Assembly (NCBI GenBank): GCA_014549065.1
Contig: JACDOX010000084.1
Location: 1,398,215-1,462,214, forward strand
DNA: 64,000 bases
From: Cardinalis cardinalis
Taxonomy: Eukaryota > Chordata > Aves > Passeriformes > Cardinalidae
Direction of reading: 5' to 3'
Shown piece by piece: positions 25,601 through 37,677 of this stretch (positions are counted from its first letter, which is position 1; every line of letters begins with the position of its first letter). The notes beneath the pieces were generated by a model. The model made no database searches, was not told where the DNA came from, and saw nothing but the letters and a program-made list of their open reading frames with translations. A program made the position numbers and the translations under genes.

Positions 25601-27866
25601 GAAATCATTATCATGTAAAAAAAAGAAAAAAGAAACTAAACAAAAAACAACAATAAAAAGTTTTTGAAAGCTACACACTGTCAGGACTTCATGCGTGTGC
25701 TATAAATAGTAAATATTTCCAGCACCTCTAAATGGTTGGCTGCTTAGTAGTATGTTTTCTTCAAACCATGCAAAAACCAATAAGAATACACAAGTTAGCA
25801 TCCATCCCTCTCCCATTTTCTCCCTATATAAGGTTTCCAGAAGGACTGACTTTTGACATGCCACTCTCTAACCACAGGCTTTCCGACATAAAAGGCTTAG
25901 AAACACATGCAGGTTTTTCAATGTTCTTTCAAGATATATCATGGACAAAAGTGACAATAATAGCTTTTCCATCAAGAATGAAAAAATGGCAGATATGTTA
26001 TGAGAATTCTTCACTTACTAAGTGCCAGCACTCAGTCAGGGAATATGTATGAACTTTTGAGTCCGTGAGCATCTGAGTTTCTTGCCCAAGAATATCATCT
26101 TACTCCAAATGCATTTCAAATATTTGCAGCTAGGAATCAACCCCAACACTTTATCTAATTTGCAACTCTGCAGCAAGACTTTAAGGATGGAAAGTAACCC
26201 TAACTGCACTCTACAGTTTTATAAAAGAACTGTCCAAGCTTGAAGCACAGACCAAAAGCATTCCTGACCTTTCGTAGATGTTCACCCAGATGCCATGCAA
26301 GCAAAGGATATGGTCACATTCAGCAGGAGAATAGGGACAAACTGCAACCACAAGGTTTCAGGGGCCTATTGACATGGTGGTCACTTCTGTACATGGAACA
26401 CATCCACTCTGTGCAGATCCTGCCACTGCCGGCTCTGCATGGGGAAATGCTGCAAGCTGATTTTAAAGCGGGTTCTCTCTTCTCATGCTATATTTATAAA
26501 CAATTTTCCTGGGTTTTAATTTGATATAGACTCAAAACACACTTCAATTGCATCAATCAATTTAAACCAAAGTAATTTTGTTGGGTAAGAAGTTAAGGAA
26601 ATATGTAGTAGATACTTTACTTAATAATCCCTTCTATGAGTACTGTGATACTAGAGGTTGTAGGAACAGCCAGAAGCACACACTAGAACCACACATGGTG
26701 ACTTGTGAGACTAGTAAAACCACAATTTGAGGAATTACACCCTGGAATACACCATAAAACTCACCCATCACAATCTGAACTCTTACAGTAACATGAAAAA
26801 GCTGCCTTTCTCAGGACAACTTTCTTTCATGCAATCTGAATGCCAGTCAGATCACAGAGAATGTATGTCTTCCACTGTTCTAGGAAGCACAACCCAGAAC
26901 AGAGGAAGGGTTAGTAACAGAAAAACTTTACATTGTACCTTCTGCTTAAATCACTGGCTTCTGCTCTGGTTTTCATATCCCTGAGAGTTGTAATGTTTAT
27001 CCACCCAGGGCACAGATGTGTTATGAGGATTAGTTAGTATCTAATTATGTGAATATTTGAAGTGTTACTCTTAATGTCCTAATATTATTGCCAGTATATT
27101 TGCATATGATTTTATTTATGCTCTTGACATTTGCTTTCCAGATTTTATTAGAGCTTATAAACAATAAAAAAATGTTGATGCCAGGCCCTATTACACATTT
27201 CCATGTGATGACTTGAGCACTCAGACTCTTCAGGTTTGTTGAAGTCATAACGTTTTAACAAGTTTACTGAACTGCTTTCTTTGAATCAGACCCTTCTGTA
27301 AAAGGAGAAATGACATTTTTATCTCACCAAGTGTTCTTTCTGTATAAAAGAATTAGTTCAATGTCACTGTAACAATAGCAACTTTAGTTCTTAAATGAAG
27401 AAAGAAGGAATTCCCATATCTCTGCAGTGATCGCTGCCCTGTTACTTTGGTTAAATGTGTGCCTCCAGAGTACTGCAACAGCCTCAGCAGCTGGGTGCAA
27501 GAGGTGATCTCTGATCTGATGCCCCTGAGTCAGGGTATTTTATGTGCAGTGGAATTGTCTGCAGATAATAAAAAGGAGAAATAATAGCTCTGCAGAGAAG
27601 TTCCCTTAGATGTTTTGTCAGGCTGGTCTATTTCATTCATATACTTTGGAAAAACTTTGACTTTCAGCATAAAATATTCAAGTTTCATTATTTCCCCATG
27701 TGCAGACCAAAGCCCACCAGTTACAGCCATGGTGTCAGTGTTCAGGCTTTCCTTGGATGTGTGCACACACATCTGTGCATACAAGTGTGTATATTGGGAG
27801 TGACAGGGGAGGTGACTGAAATTCTGCCGGTGTTTATTTCCATTAACCTTCTACTGAGGATAATGT
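22621..27866. other. Long non-coding stretch with one A/C tract
   Basis: About 5.2 kb of AT-rich DNA. A short A/C-rich tract lies at about 25617-25660, with A on the + strand. A 127-codon + strand frame (23828-24211) has no recognised family, no repeats and no supporting signals, so it is not called. A single N is at 25594. Confidence 0.45.
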
Positions 27867-27898
27867 CTTAATAATAGTAGTAATAATAATAATTATAA
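27867..27898. repeat. Interrupted (ATA)n microsatellite
   Basis: Short trinucleotide array of ATA/TAA units with a TAG interruption, about 32 bases. Confidence 0.8.
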
Positions 27899-28140
27899 AT
27901 CTTTCCATCTTAAATGAAATATACTAACTTCATCACACATCAGTTATTCTCAACATTAACTGGTAAAAAACCTTCTTGGTCTTCTAATTCAAAGCTGTCT
28001 CTTTTGGCCTCTGGACATCACAAATTTATTCTCTCTGACCTCCTCATTTACATGCATTCACTCACATGCACAAACATGTACACATTTCATNGCTTTCAAA
28101 TAGCTCCCTTCCCATGAAAGCCTGTGCTTTAGACATGGAA
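27899..28140. other. Non-coding, nothing recognised
   Basis: AT-rich DNA with an isolated N at 28091 and no recognisable element. Confidence 0.5.
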
Positions 28141-28201
28141 AATCACACTAAAACAGTGCCTTTAGAATACATTTAATCATACTAAAACAGCCATTTTAGA
28201 G
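28141..28201. repeat. Imperfect 34-bp-period direct repeat
   Basis: Two copies of a roughly 27-base segment (28141-28167 and 28175-28201) share the core ACTAAAACAG and match at about 22 of 27 positions by eye. It looks like an old local duplication. Confidence 0.55.
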
Positions 28202-31200
28202 CTTTGGAGGAGGCATTTGGTTCAACAGCTGATCTTTGCAATGACAAAACTATTGGAGCAATAACATTTTTGCTTACATATGAGAAAAAACATTTCCAAC
28301 CTTTCCAGAACTGAGAGGAATTGGGAACCAGGAAAAGGGTTAATTTGCACTGAGGATCAGATTGCTTGTTTTTTTCCCTATTTAAATTAGATTTTAAAAA
28401 TTCCCTGAATCATATAGCAATGAGTTGAAAGAGATTGTCTAGTCAACACACACTCCTTTCCCTCCCGTTCAAATATTTGCATAAATCTATATCTAGCAGG
28501 TTTTCCTGGGAGTATTTTACAAATGTAGAAAAAGAGAGGGCAGAAAGCCTGCCAAGATCATTATCTGGAATATAGTTTAGGTATAATACGGAGTACATAA
28601 CAAAATTTTTTGTACATTGCTCAAATATGGAGTCCATCAAAAGACTAATCAATAAATGAAGGCATAGGCACAAGATAGCTAAATCTAAATGGGCCTATAG
28701 GAATTGTCTAAATCTTTGTCCTCAAGTTTTGAAACACTAAGTTATAATTTGCTAGATTTAATGTTTGACGCTACTTGTTTGTGTACACATAGTTCAGGCA
28801 CATGCCAACCCTCTAAAAAAGAAAATGTCTGACATAAACTTTGTCTATGTATAATCAGCAAATCTTCCCTTTTCCATAAGGCATATAAATTATTCATAAT
28901 TATATCTTCAACAACTACGTGGGTGATTATCTGTTTCTCTGGAGCTTATCAACAAATTAAAAATCGTATATTAACTACTCTCCATGTCACCAACTGTGTT
29001 GCTCTGATAATCCAGTTAAGAAATATTTTGATATCACAAAAGGGATTGAGGAGCTAAGAATAAATCTATGTATTTAACTAAGTTTCCTGATTTATATGAT
29101 GGTTTGTTACATGATAGGACTTAAGAGAATGCCAGTAGAAATACAAAGATGCTGACATGCTCCAGTTTGTATTGGATATCTGTTTTGGTGACAAAAGCCA
29201 AAACGTGACTTAGTGTCTATCCATTTATCTTAAAAGTGTGACCTTCCCTAAAGCCCTTATTAGTTCCTCACAGACAGCCAAACAAGTTTGGATTAGGATA
29301 CCATAACCAGTAGCATAAAGGAGACAACACAGTAAACACAGTTGATCCTAAGTATGCAAACACCTTTGGGAAAAAGAGCATCCACTGGCTATTTTTCCAT
29401 GGTAACCACAACCCATCACTGAAAACGGATTTAAAGAACAGCTTTGAGGTGGGACTCTCATTGGCCTTATAGATATTGATCTAGATAGTCACAAGCACTG
29501 CACTGAAGAGACTGAGAGCTCTGCTCTGCCTCAGCTTTCAACACTGCCAAAGAACTTTTCTACAGTGCACTGTCCTCCTGAAAGACTTTCAAAGCATTAG
29601 CTACTTCCCAGACTTTTTATGCCTTCCATCAGGCTCACTAACAGATGATTTTCGCTACGTTATGGANCTTTTGCTTTCAATGACTCCTAAAAGAAGCTTG
29701 CTAAGAGTAATCTTCTAAAATATAGCAAACAAACAAAAAATCTATCAAGCTCTAAAAAGTGCTGAAGCAGTTGTAACGAGTCAGCCTAGAAGCACCAGTT
29801 TAGGACATGTACACATTGAGTTGGCAATTATAATATCTTCCTAAGAGTCCAATCAGAACAGCTGGAATCTTAAATATCAAACCTTACAACAAACTGCTGT
29901 AGATCAAGAGTTATTCAGTGAATCAATTTGAGTGGAAGTACCTCTGAGAAGTCCTGATCTCTTGTGGATAATTCATGAACAGAAAAAGGCCAAATTCATA
30001 AAATTATTCATTATAAATTATTCACCCTCCTCTTTGGAGATATGAAGTGTAAAATTAAGTGTTTAGTTTTGATTAAGTGAGGAACTGAACATTGTAAATA
30101 CAGCATTTGACTCAATAGATCCCAGGAAATTAACTGCTTTTGGAGGAAGGAGAATAAACTTTTCTTTCTATGGCTTTTGAAACTCGATTAGCTGTTTGCA
30201 CAGTGAATGTGTACACAGAGACAGATCCCAAAAGATGCTGAGCTTGTACAACTCCCACCATCTTCAGCTGTACTTACTCAGCACATTTTTAGTTCATCTG
30301 AAAAAGACCATATGCAAAGTGCTAAATGCTGGTATTTTTTGTTGGAAAAGCTCATCAAGTTAAAGAAAGCATTGATGAATGGTAGCAAAATTGTATCAGA
30401 AATTTCACTAGCAATCCCTTACCTTAAAATCTTCCTTTCTCNGGCATCTTTGTCAATGATTCAGATGGAAGTACCAGGTTCACTATTCTTCTCACTGATG
30501 TGTATTTCTGCACGTGAAGAAACTTTTCCTTTTGAAGAGCTGGGGATTTTTATTTTCTCAACTCAAAATTATTTAATTTTTCTTCCACCCATTGCTCCAT
30601 ACACAAAGCCAAGAGTTAAAGATGCAGCTTCAGCTCGATTAAAAAAAACCAAACCAAACATCCAGATTAGAGGACTCCAGGCATGTTTGCTATTTTTTTT
30701 AAAAAACACTTTTGAAATTGCATTTCCCAATAGGCTAGTTTATGAATATTTTTCTTTTATGTTTTAAAATGCACTGAAGATTTTCCTCTCCCTTGTTATT
30801 AATTACATAACATTTGCTTTTTCTCAATTTGAAGTGGATGTTTTTTGTTCAGGCCCCAAAGTGCCACCATCAGAAAGAATCTCCCATTTCTTCCTTTTCT
30901 CTCTCCTGCCTGCTGCTGCATTGTTCAGCTTTGCTTCCTCTGTTACCCATAAACACTGTCTTATAAACACTAATGAAGCACTGAAATGGCACACAATAGT
31001 TACTGACAAGAGTACACATAGATTTTCCTTTTCAATCTCATCTAGATATGGCAGGAATTGCATTTTAGTACATTTCTGTAGTGAAATGTACATAAAGTTT
31101 CCTCAAACAAATATTCTTTTCTAGTTGCTGCCCATATAAAATCATGGCAAAGCAAGGAAGAAAGTAAAAGTTGATGTGAAAGCACACAACACACCAGCCT

Positions 31201-33040
31201 GTTCTGAACAAAACCAAGCACAGCAAAAATCAATGAGATATATGGTCAAATGATGGCCATGCCTTAGAAGTTGTGGTACATGCAATTACCTCTTAAAACC
31301 AACGCATGAATTCTGTTGGATGTAAACATAGAGAGCAGAGAAATGGATGCAGAGATATANAGCTGAATTTGGACAAACCCTATGGCTAGGACAACACCAA
31401 GGTCAAGGGAAGATTTAGTACTGCTCTTATTTAAGGCGAACCACTCTCTTCATACTTTTGTGAAGTTGAATCACTTACCTTCACACATCAGTTCTCCTAG
31501 GGACTCAGACAGTGGTGGACAATCAAAAGAACAGCCCACAGTAATGAAGTTTTACTGACAGTCATCAACAGTGAATCCTGGCCCTTTCATGAAAAGCAAA
31601 CACCCTCCATCCTTCCCAGCCCCTGAGAGACTTTTGCACTCTCTGAAGGCACTTTTAAAGTCTTCAGGTCTCTCAAACTAAAGGGAAACTTTTCCAAGGT
31701 TATCAGAGAGTAAGGGTTGATGTGTCTTATCACTCTGGGCTCAGGAATATTAAAGTATGGCAAAAAAGAAGCATTTTCTTTCAAAACTACTTAAAAATAT
31801 TACATCTTCTAAAGGAGAGGTTGTGGACCCTCATTTGTTTTACTTACTTATCAATCTACAGCTTTTCCNCAAGTGTAAACAGTAGTCTTTCTCTAGGGTT
31901 TTGAGGAGGAAAAAACTGTAACTCATTCATTGCCAAATGTTACACTCCACTGACAGGGCACTCTTTTGTAGGCTGGCTGTTTTTCCAACATCACACACAC
32001 AATTTTAGCAATAAAAATTAATTCCCGTCTGCTAGCTTTGCAGAACTCTATTTCAAAACCCATCAGCTTAGGAAGTAAATTTAAAGCCTTTCTCCTGTCA
32101 AAAGCAAGAAAGCTTTCACCCTTACCCTGTTAGTCTGGCATCTCTCCAGTCTAGATCCACATTTAGGAGCAATATTAATTTCTGTTTCTCTCAGTTGCAG
32201 CTGTGCAGGGATAAAAAAAAAGTCATTTTTCCATTCTGGCAGGATAGAACATGCTTTTTAATTTGTCACTAGATCAAGTTAATGACCAAGTATGGAAATT
32301 ACTCCTTGGAATGACCTAGAGTCCAGCTGAAGGTGGGAAGTGCACTCTCTCCTTATGCTGGAGCTCTTCTCCTCACTGTTAGCAGAGCAGCAGTCACACC
32401 TTTCAGGTAGGGTAGGGAGAGCCCTACCTAGCCCTGAGCTTTGCAGGTGTCAGCAGTTCAAACTGTGTTTCCACGTTGATTAAGGATAACTAAAATTAGT
32501 GAAAAGTAAACCCTTCTGCAGATAGGAAATTAGAGGATATCTGCTGCACAACACTAGTAGGAGCACATTACCTTTCAACTATCCCTACCAACACAATTCA
32601 CATTTTCTTTGTGAAGCGTGTTGCTGCAGACAAATGCAAACTGCACACAGAAATACACACTGTGCAACAAGACATCCCTTGCAGGATGGCTGCAGGGGAG
32701 TGGTAGGACCACTGCTTGTTAGCACAGATGGCACCACACATGGAAATTCAAAGCCAGTCCTGAAACAATGCATGTATACAACACCAACTGCACCTCCAGT
32801 CTGTTGCAAGGCAGGTAGGTAGCCTGGGTAATTGAACATCTGCTGGAGTTTGGTCCAATAGTTATTTCTAATTGGGTTCTTTCTCTCTCTATACCTGAAT
32901 TGATAGCTGGTGTTTGGTCTAAGCACTGTTTTAAACATTTCTGATGGTTCTGGCACATTCCTTTATGAGGCACCAGATGTGCAGGTACTGAAATAGCTGC
33001 TGCTGATTTCTACCTATAGGGAAACTGGAAGATAAGTAAT
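28202..33040. other. Long non-coding stretch
   Basis: About 4.8 kb of AT-rich DNA. The longest open frame of the window (186 codons, + strand, 30207-30767) lies here. It spans an unresolved base at 30442, is low in complexity towards its end and has no recognised domain, so it is not called a gene. A minus-strand frame of 123 codons at 32585-32956 is likewise unrecognised. Isolated N calls become frequent from 29667 onwards. Confidence 0.45.
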
Positions 33041-33063
33041 TAAAAAATAAAATAAAATAAAAA
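33041..33063 (+). repeat. Short (AAAAT)n array
   Basis: Several AAAAT/TAAAA units in a row, about 23 bases, a simple repeat. Confidence 0.8.
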
Positions 33064-34028
33064 CTTTATTGCATTGTAATCATTAAAAAGAAAAAGAAAC
33101 ATTGAAAATAGAGTTAACCACGGGCAAGGGGAGATTTCTATTTTGAAAAGCATTTTTGAATTTCTCCAGGCTTGACAGCCCATCTGGACGTTGCTCGATG
33201 CCTAGTTACATCAGCACATCATGTTTCATTTCAGTTCCCATATTTTGTTGCTTTTAAAATATCTCTCTTAGTCTATTCCTACCACAACATACTCCTAAAC
33301 TTCTATTGTATATTTTGTCAGAAGAACATCAAAAGTAGCATGAGTTGATTAGTGCAGTGTTTAGGCCACCAGGAAAGAAGTGACTGCTCCTCTCTTCTGC
33401 CTGTTATTTCCTTGGCTCCTTTATCAGCATCTTTCCTGCGTAGTTCCACACAACTTTAATTATAGGATTGAGGATAAAAACCATCAGGAAAGTGATACTT
33501 AATCTTTATACCTACTGGCAGTAGTTTGCTGCTCATTTATATCTAGGAAAGGAGGAAAAAATTGTTTACAAATGTATCATTGTAGAGCACATCTTAAATT
33601 GTGCAATTATTAGTTGTAAGTATTGGCTATTGTCAGAGTTCTGCTGTGGCCTGTGAAAAGGTCAGGCCTTTNCATTCATGTTCTTTTTATTTGAGGAATG
33701 CCAAATAATATAATACACAATTTATCAGGCTGCTGAGATTTTGTTTTTCTCCAGACCTTCAAACAGGCACCAGGTTGGAATCTTCTTTTCTGTTATTATG
33801 GGAAGAAAGTGATTTCACATTCTTTTCTTTCTTGAAGTAAAGAATTTAATTTCCCATAGTAGCACCCAAAACGAATATTCTCTATTTTCCACATAAACAT
33901 TATACAAACAGTTATATCATCATAAACTGCCTGTGCTTCTNTCCTTAGGATGTCAATAGAGAGTAGTGCTTTTGCTCAGAGGACATGATAGAAATAACAG
34001 CTCCTTACTGGTCTATCAAGCTAGCTAA
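33064..34028. other. Non-coding, nothing recognised
   Basis: AT-rich DNA with scattered single N calls and no recognisable element. Confidence 0.5.
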
Positions 34029-34062
34029 CAACATTTTCAAAGCACCAACATTTTCAAAGCAC
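34029..34062. repeat. Perfect 17-bp tandem duplication
   Basis: The 17-base unit CAACATTTTCAAAGCAC occurs twice, head to tail and without mismatch (34029-34045 and 34046-34062). The identity suggests a recent slippage or repair duplication. Confidence 0.95.
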
Positions 34063-37000
34063 TGAGTACTTCATTTAAAGGAATCATATCCAAATGCAAA
34101 AAGAGTTTGACTTTAGGACCCCTGACTTCTAAGAGTGATCCANATTCAGTACCTTAATAAACCATCCATTTTATTTACTTTTCCTAATTAACTACATGAA
34201 ATTTTAATATTATACCATATCAATCGTATAAATGGAACAGGCTAGATGCATTTATGCAGCCTCAGAATTTTTCAGTCNGTGTCAGATGTTTTTCTGAAGT
34301 TTAATTCTGTGTTGTTACACAAAGCATACCATCTTTTTAACAGCCAGAGAGTTTCATACTACCTTAAGAAGAACTATAAAGCACATGAGACAGAATTCAG
34401 CAAGAGACTATCAGCCCATCATTTTTAATTCTTCTGCCACTTAAAAGGAAATATCATGACAAGATAAAAACACAGGGAAATAACTACTACCTTTGCAGTT
34501 AAACACATGGTAACAGAGAAGTATACAATTTATTTGGGCATTTGCAAACTGCAGTTGTGATGTCCTTATTTACTTATCCCAAACTCAACAAAAGCAAACT
34601 CCAGCAACTGCTGTGGGAAGGAAGCAAGGCACAAACATGCCTCACTTGTCTGGGGTAAGTCTCTGCATCTATTAAGATGTTTCAGTCTTTAGCTCTCACA
34701 CCAAATCTTGCAACAGAAGCTTTACTTTGCCCCCCAAAGTAACCTGGCAGGTTGCAAAACCTCATTCAGCACACTTGCACTTTTCCACGTAAATGTAGAG
34801 GGAAACCGCAAACTTTAAAAAATTATTTTGGCAATGAAGGTCTGTGCAGAATCTTGGTTCTTCAAAGGGATTAGGAGTGGGGTAAAAGACAACTAGAGAC
34901 TTGCTGAAGAGGTTCAGGGACTGTTTTATTCTGCTCACCATTTCCTTTCTCCCTAAAGGCTGCAGACCCTAAGGGCTGCAAACATCTGTTAGTAACTCCT
35001 TCCTCACCTGGCACTGCCAACTCTCCAGCTTTTTCCAACCCATTCAAACCCAGTATTCCCCATGACAAGTATTCTAAAGCTTTACACAATCGTCCTGCAG
35101 AAGGATGATTTTTGAGACTGTCATGCCCCAAACAATGTACTTCATTATGCACAGAAAACAGTACTCCAGGCTGTAACATGGTACCTTCCAAGCTGGAACT
35201 CACATTCCTTTCCAAATTTCCTAGGGCAGGAGCACCAAGCAAAGGACAGAGGGCAGCATCTCAACACCACCATTTGCAATGGCTCCAGTCACTTTTACTG
35301 GGGAGCAGTCATGAAGAGTTTTACTCCCCTTTCTCCTATACTGCTCCTCTATGCCACACTGGAAGACACAAGGTGGTTGGTCAAAGGAGAAGCAATTTGG
35401 TGTGAAAAACAAATCAATAAACAAAATGAATAAATAAATCATAAAATCACCATGAAACCAGCCCTACTGTTTATTTCATTATTGCCTCCAACTGTCAAAT
35501 ATTCTCGTTTTATTNTTATTACCTGAGGATTCTTGACTAGTAAAGCCCTAAAACAAATTTTCACCTTAGAGGCTGTAGAATGCAAGTCTTTTCTTGCCTN
35601 GTTTCCAGGAACCTCTGTACGTACGTGAAGAAAGGCACAGGACTTAGATGATCTACCTGAACGATGGAAAGCATGATTTACAGCACCTTTCACCTCCTAC
35701 ACCCTTAATTTCTGTGGTCCTGTGGAAGGGGTGCTAGCATAGCTAATAAGACCACTGCTGCTTCAGAGTTTATTGTTAGAAAGACATGAGAGTGTGCTTC
35801 AAGGTTTGCATTAATATTAATAATTTGCATTTTTTCACAAAGGCAAGGATAGAGATCCATTTNTCTCTGGAGCATTCCATATTTGCCAGGAGTGAAAAGG
35901 AAAATCAAGTAGATTGCACTTTGGATCCAGTATGACAATTCCAGGATTACATATCTGTTCAGAAAACAATAGACATGAATACCTCTTCACATACAGAAGA
36001 GCATTTAACATGTTGAATGATTTCACTACCTTGAGTCACTCTTTCAATATTAAATACATGGAATGAAGTTANTTTTTTCCTGCATAAATATATGGATAAA
36101 ATACATGTACTCACATCTATAACCACATGTAAACTTACAGATAAAATCTGTGTTTATGGCACAAAAGCATGATTATTTTGTTGTCAAATGCAAACTAAAC
36201 ATTGTTTCTGAATTAACCAAATTGAACTTCAAAAGCCTTGAACACAGATTAAGTTCTTATAGCTGGGGTTTGATGACATCAGCAGCATCAAACATGTCTC
36301 CCTTGAAAGATCAAACAATACTTTATTCTTCTGCTTCAGTAGGCAAAGTTTCATTCAATGCCATTTTCGATCTCAAAGAATGTGAAGAAAATAATATCCT
36401 GCACTTTTAAGATGACCGTGAATATTTTTTTCTCTTGCTTTTAACAGTTCTTACAAGTGTTTACATTTTTGCCTCGAGTGATTGTCAGTTTTAATTCTTT
36501 CAGCCCATTTAATTCCTTTCTTCTTTATCACTCCCTTCAAAGTTAGGCATCTGGAATCAAATAAATTCACATGCTGATTGCAACCACCTAATACTGATNA
36601 TCATTTGCAGTTCTGATCAACAGCTTTTCCATTTGCTGCAGTTAGAACAAGAAACANACACCCAGCAAAGTCCATGCCAAAAACTGGAAGATGAATGAGT
36701 TAGTCAGGTTTTCCCTGGTTTGTGTCAATTGCATGTGATTTAGGACAGCTCAAACACCCCTCATACACAACAAAGCTGGTACATTCAGCCACTTAATTCT
36801 TCAACTGAACAGGTGTTGAGCTGGTGCCCACATGTGTACCCAGGAAGACANCATGTTTTCATTTTCCTCTAAGTTTCTTGGTATTTTTTGCATGTTCCCT
36901 TGTTTACATATTTCCTGAAAATTTTTTGGTTTTCAAGTTTTTAATCAAAATTCAAGCTTTATTTTTTAAATGAACCTGAAAAATGGAAAATATTTTGCAC

Positions 37001-37640
37001 AAAAATTTTCACATAGATATTTCACAATGACAAAGAATTAAAAAAAAAAAGGAAAACTACCAAAAGTTGCCTTTGGACTGCTTGAGTAAGAAGGAAAATA
37101 ATTACACATGCTCTAAGATAGTGGGATATTTATTGCTACTACTTNAGCAGAGGAAGTCAAGGGTGGAGGGAGGCAAGGGAGAATAGAAGGGATAAAGAAC
37201 AAGCAATCTTNCAGCTACAAGTACAGCTCTGCATACATCAGAAACCCAGGCATTAAACTGAACACACATCTACTCCTTGGAGAAACAATGGCAGCTGTTT
37301 ACTTACATTTTCTAAAAGAGTGCTGAAAGGCTCCCAAATATTACACCTATCAGACAGGTAAGTAAAAAATCAACAGAACTTGCACGTGTGGAGGTATGGA
37401 GTCANAGCTCTTGAGATGAAGATAGAAGAGGACTGATTTTATTCATATGTAAGCCATTTTCCCATTGCTGGAAAAGTATAACCTACACTTCCAGAAACCA
37501 GTGACAGAGAGCAAGTATTGCCTCTNGCCCACCCATGAAATAGAAAAGACAATAAAAGAAAATGTTAATATAACATTNTTATAATCACAGACACTTTCTT
37601 GTCTCAAATAAACATTCCTCTTCCCTAATTACTCATGGAC
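34063..37640. other. Non-coding, nothing recognised
   Basis: AT-rich DNA, less so at about 34.9-35.4 kb, where a 123-codon minus-strand frame (35242-34871) and a 97-codon + strand frame (35112-35405) overlap. Neither is recognisable. Many single N calls are present. Confidence 0.45.
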
Positions 37641-37677
37641 TAGCCTTATGACATGTACGTATGTAGCCTTATGACAT
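37641..37677. repeat. 14-bp direct repeat, 23-bp period
   Basis: TAGCCTTATGACAT is present at 37641-37654 and again at 37664-37677, separated by a short TACGTATG-type spacer. It is a small local duplication. Confidence 0.85.

Noticed and set aside
30432..30500. A stretch reading IFVNDSDGST, a little like the CR1 reverse-transcriptase IFINDLD block
   Set aside because: Neither the preceding GPLLFN-like block nor the following FADDTKL-like block could be found at the proper distance, so the short match is probably chance.
30207..30767. Longest open frame in the window (186 codons, + strand)
   Set aside because: It crosses an unresolved base, has no recognisable domain, no splice or promoter support, and ordinary AT-rich composition. 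Frames of this size are expected occasionally by chance in 64 kb.
34871..35242. 123-codon minus-strand frame with a CTGGAGTACTGT similar to part of the CR1 3' region
   Set aside because: Only a dozen bases match and the neighbouring CR1 sequence does not follow. The predicted protein is not recognised.
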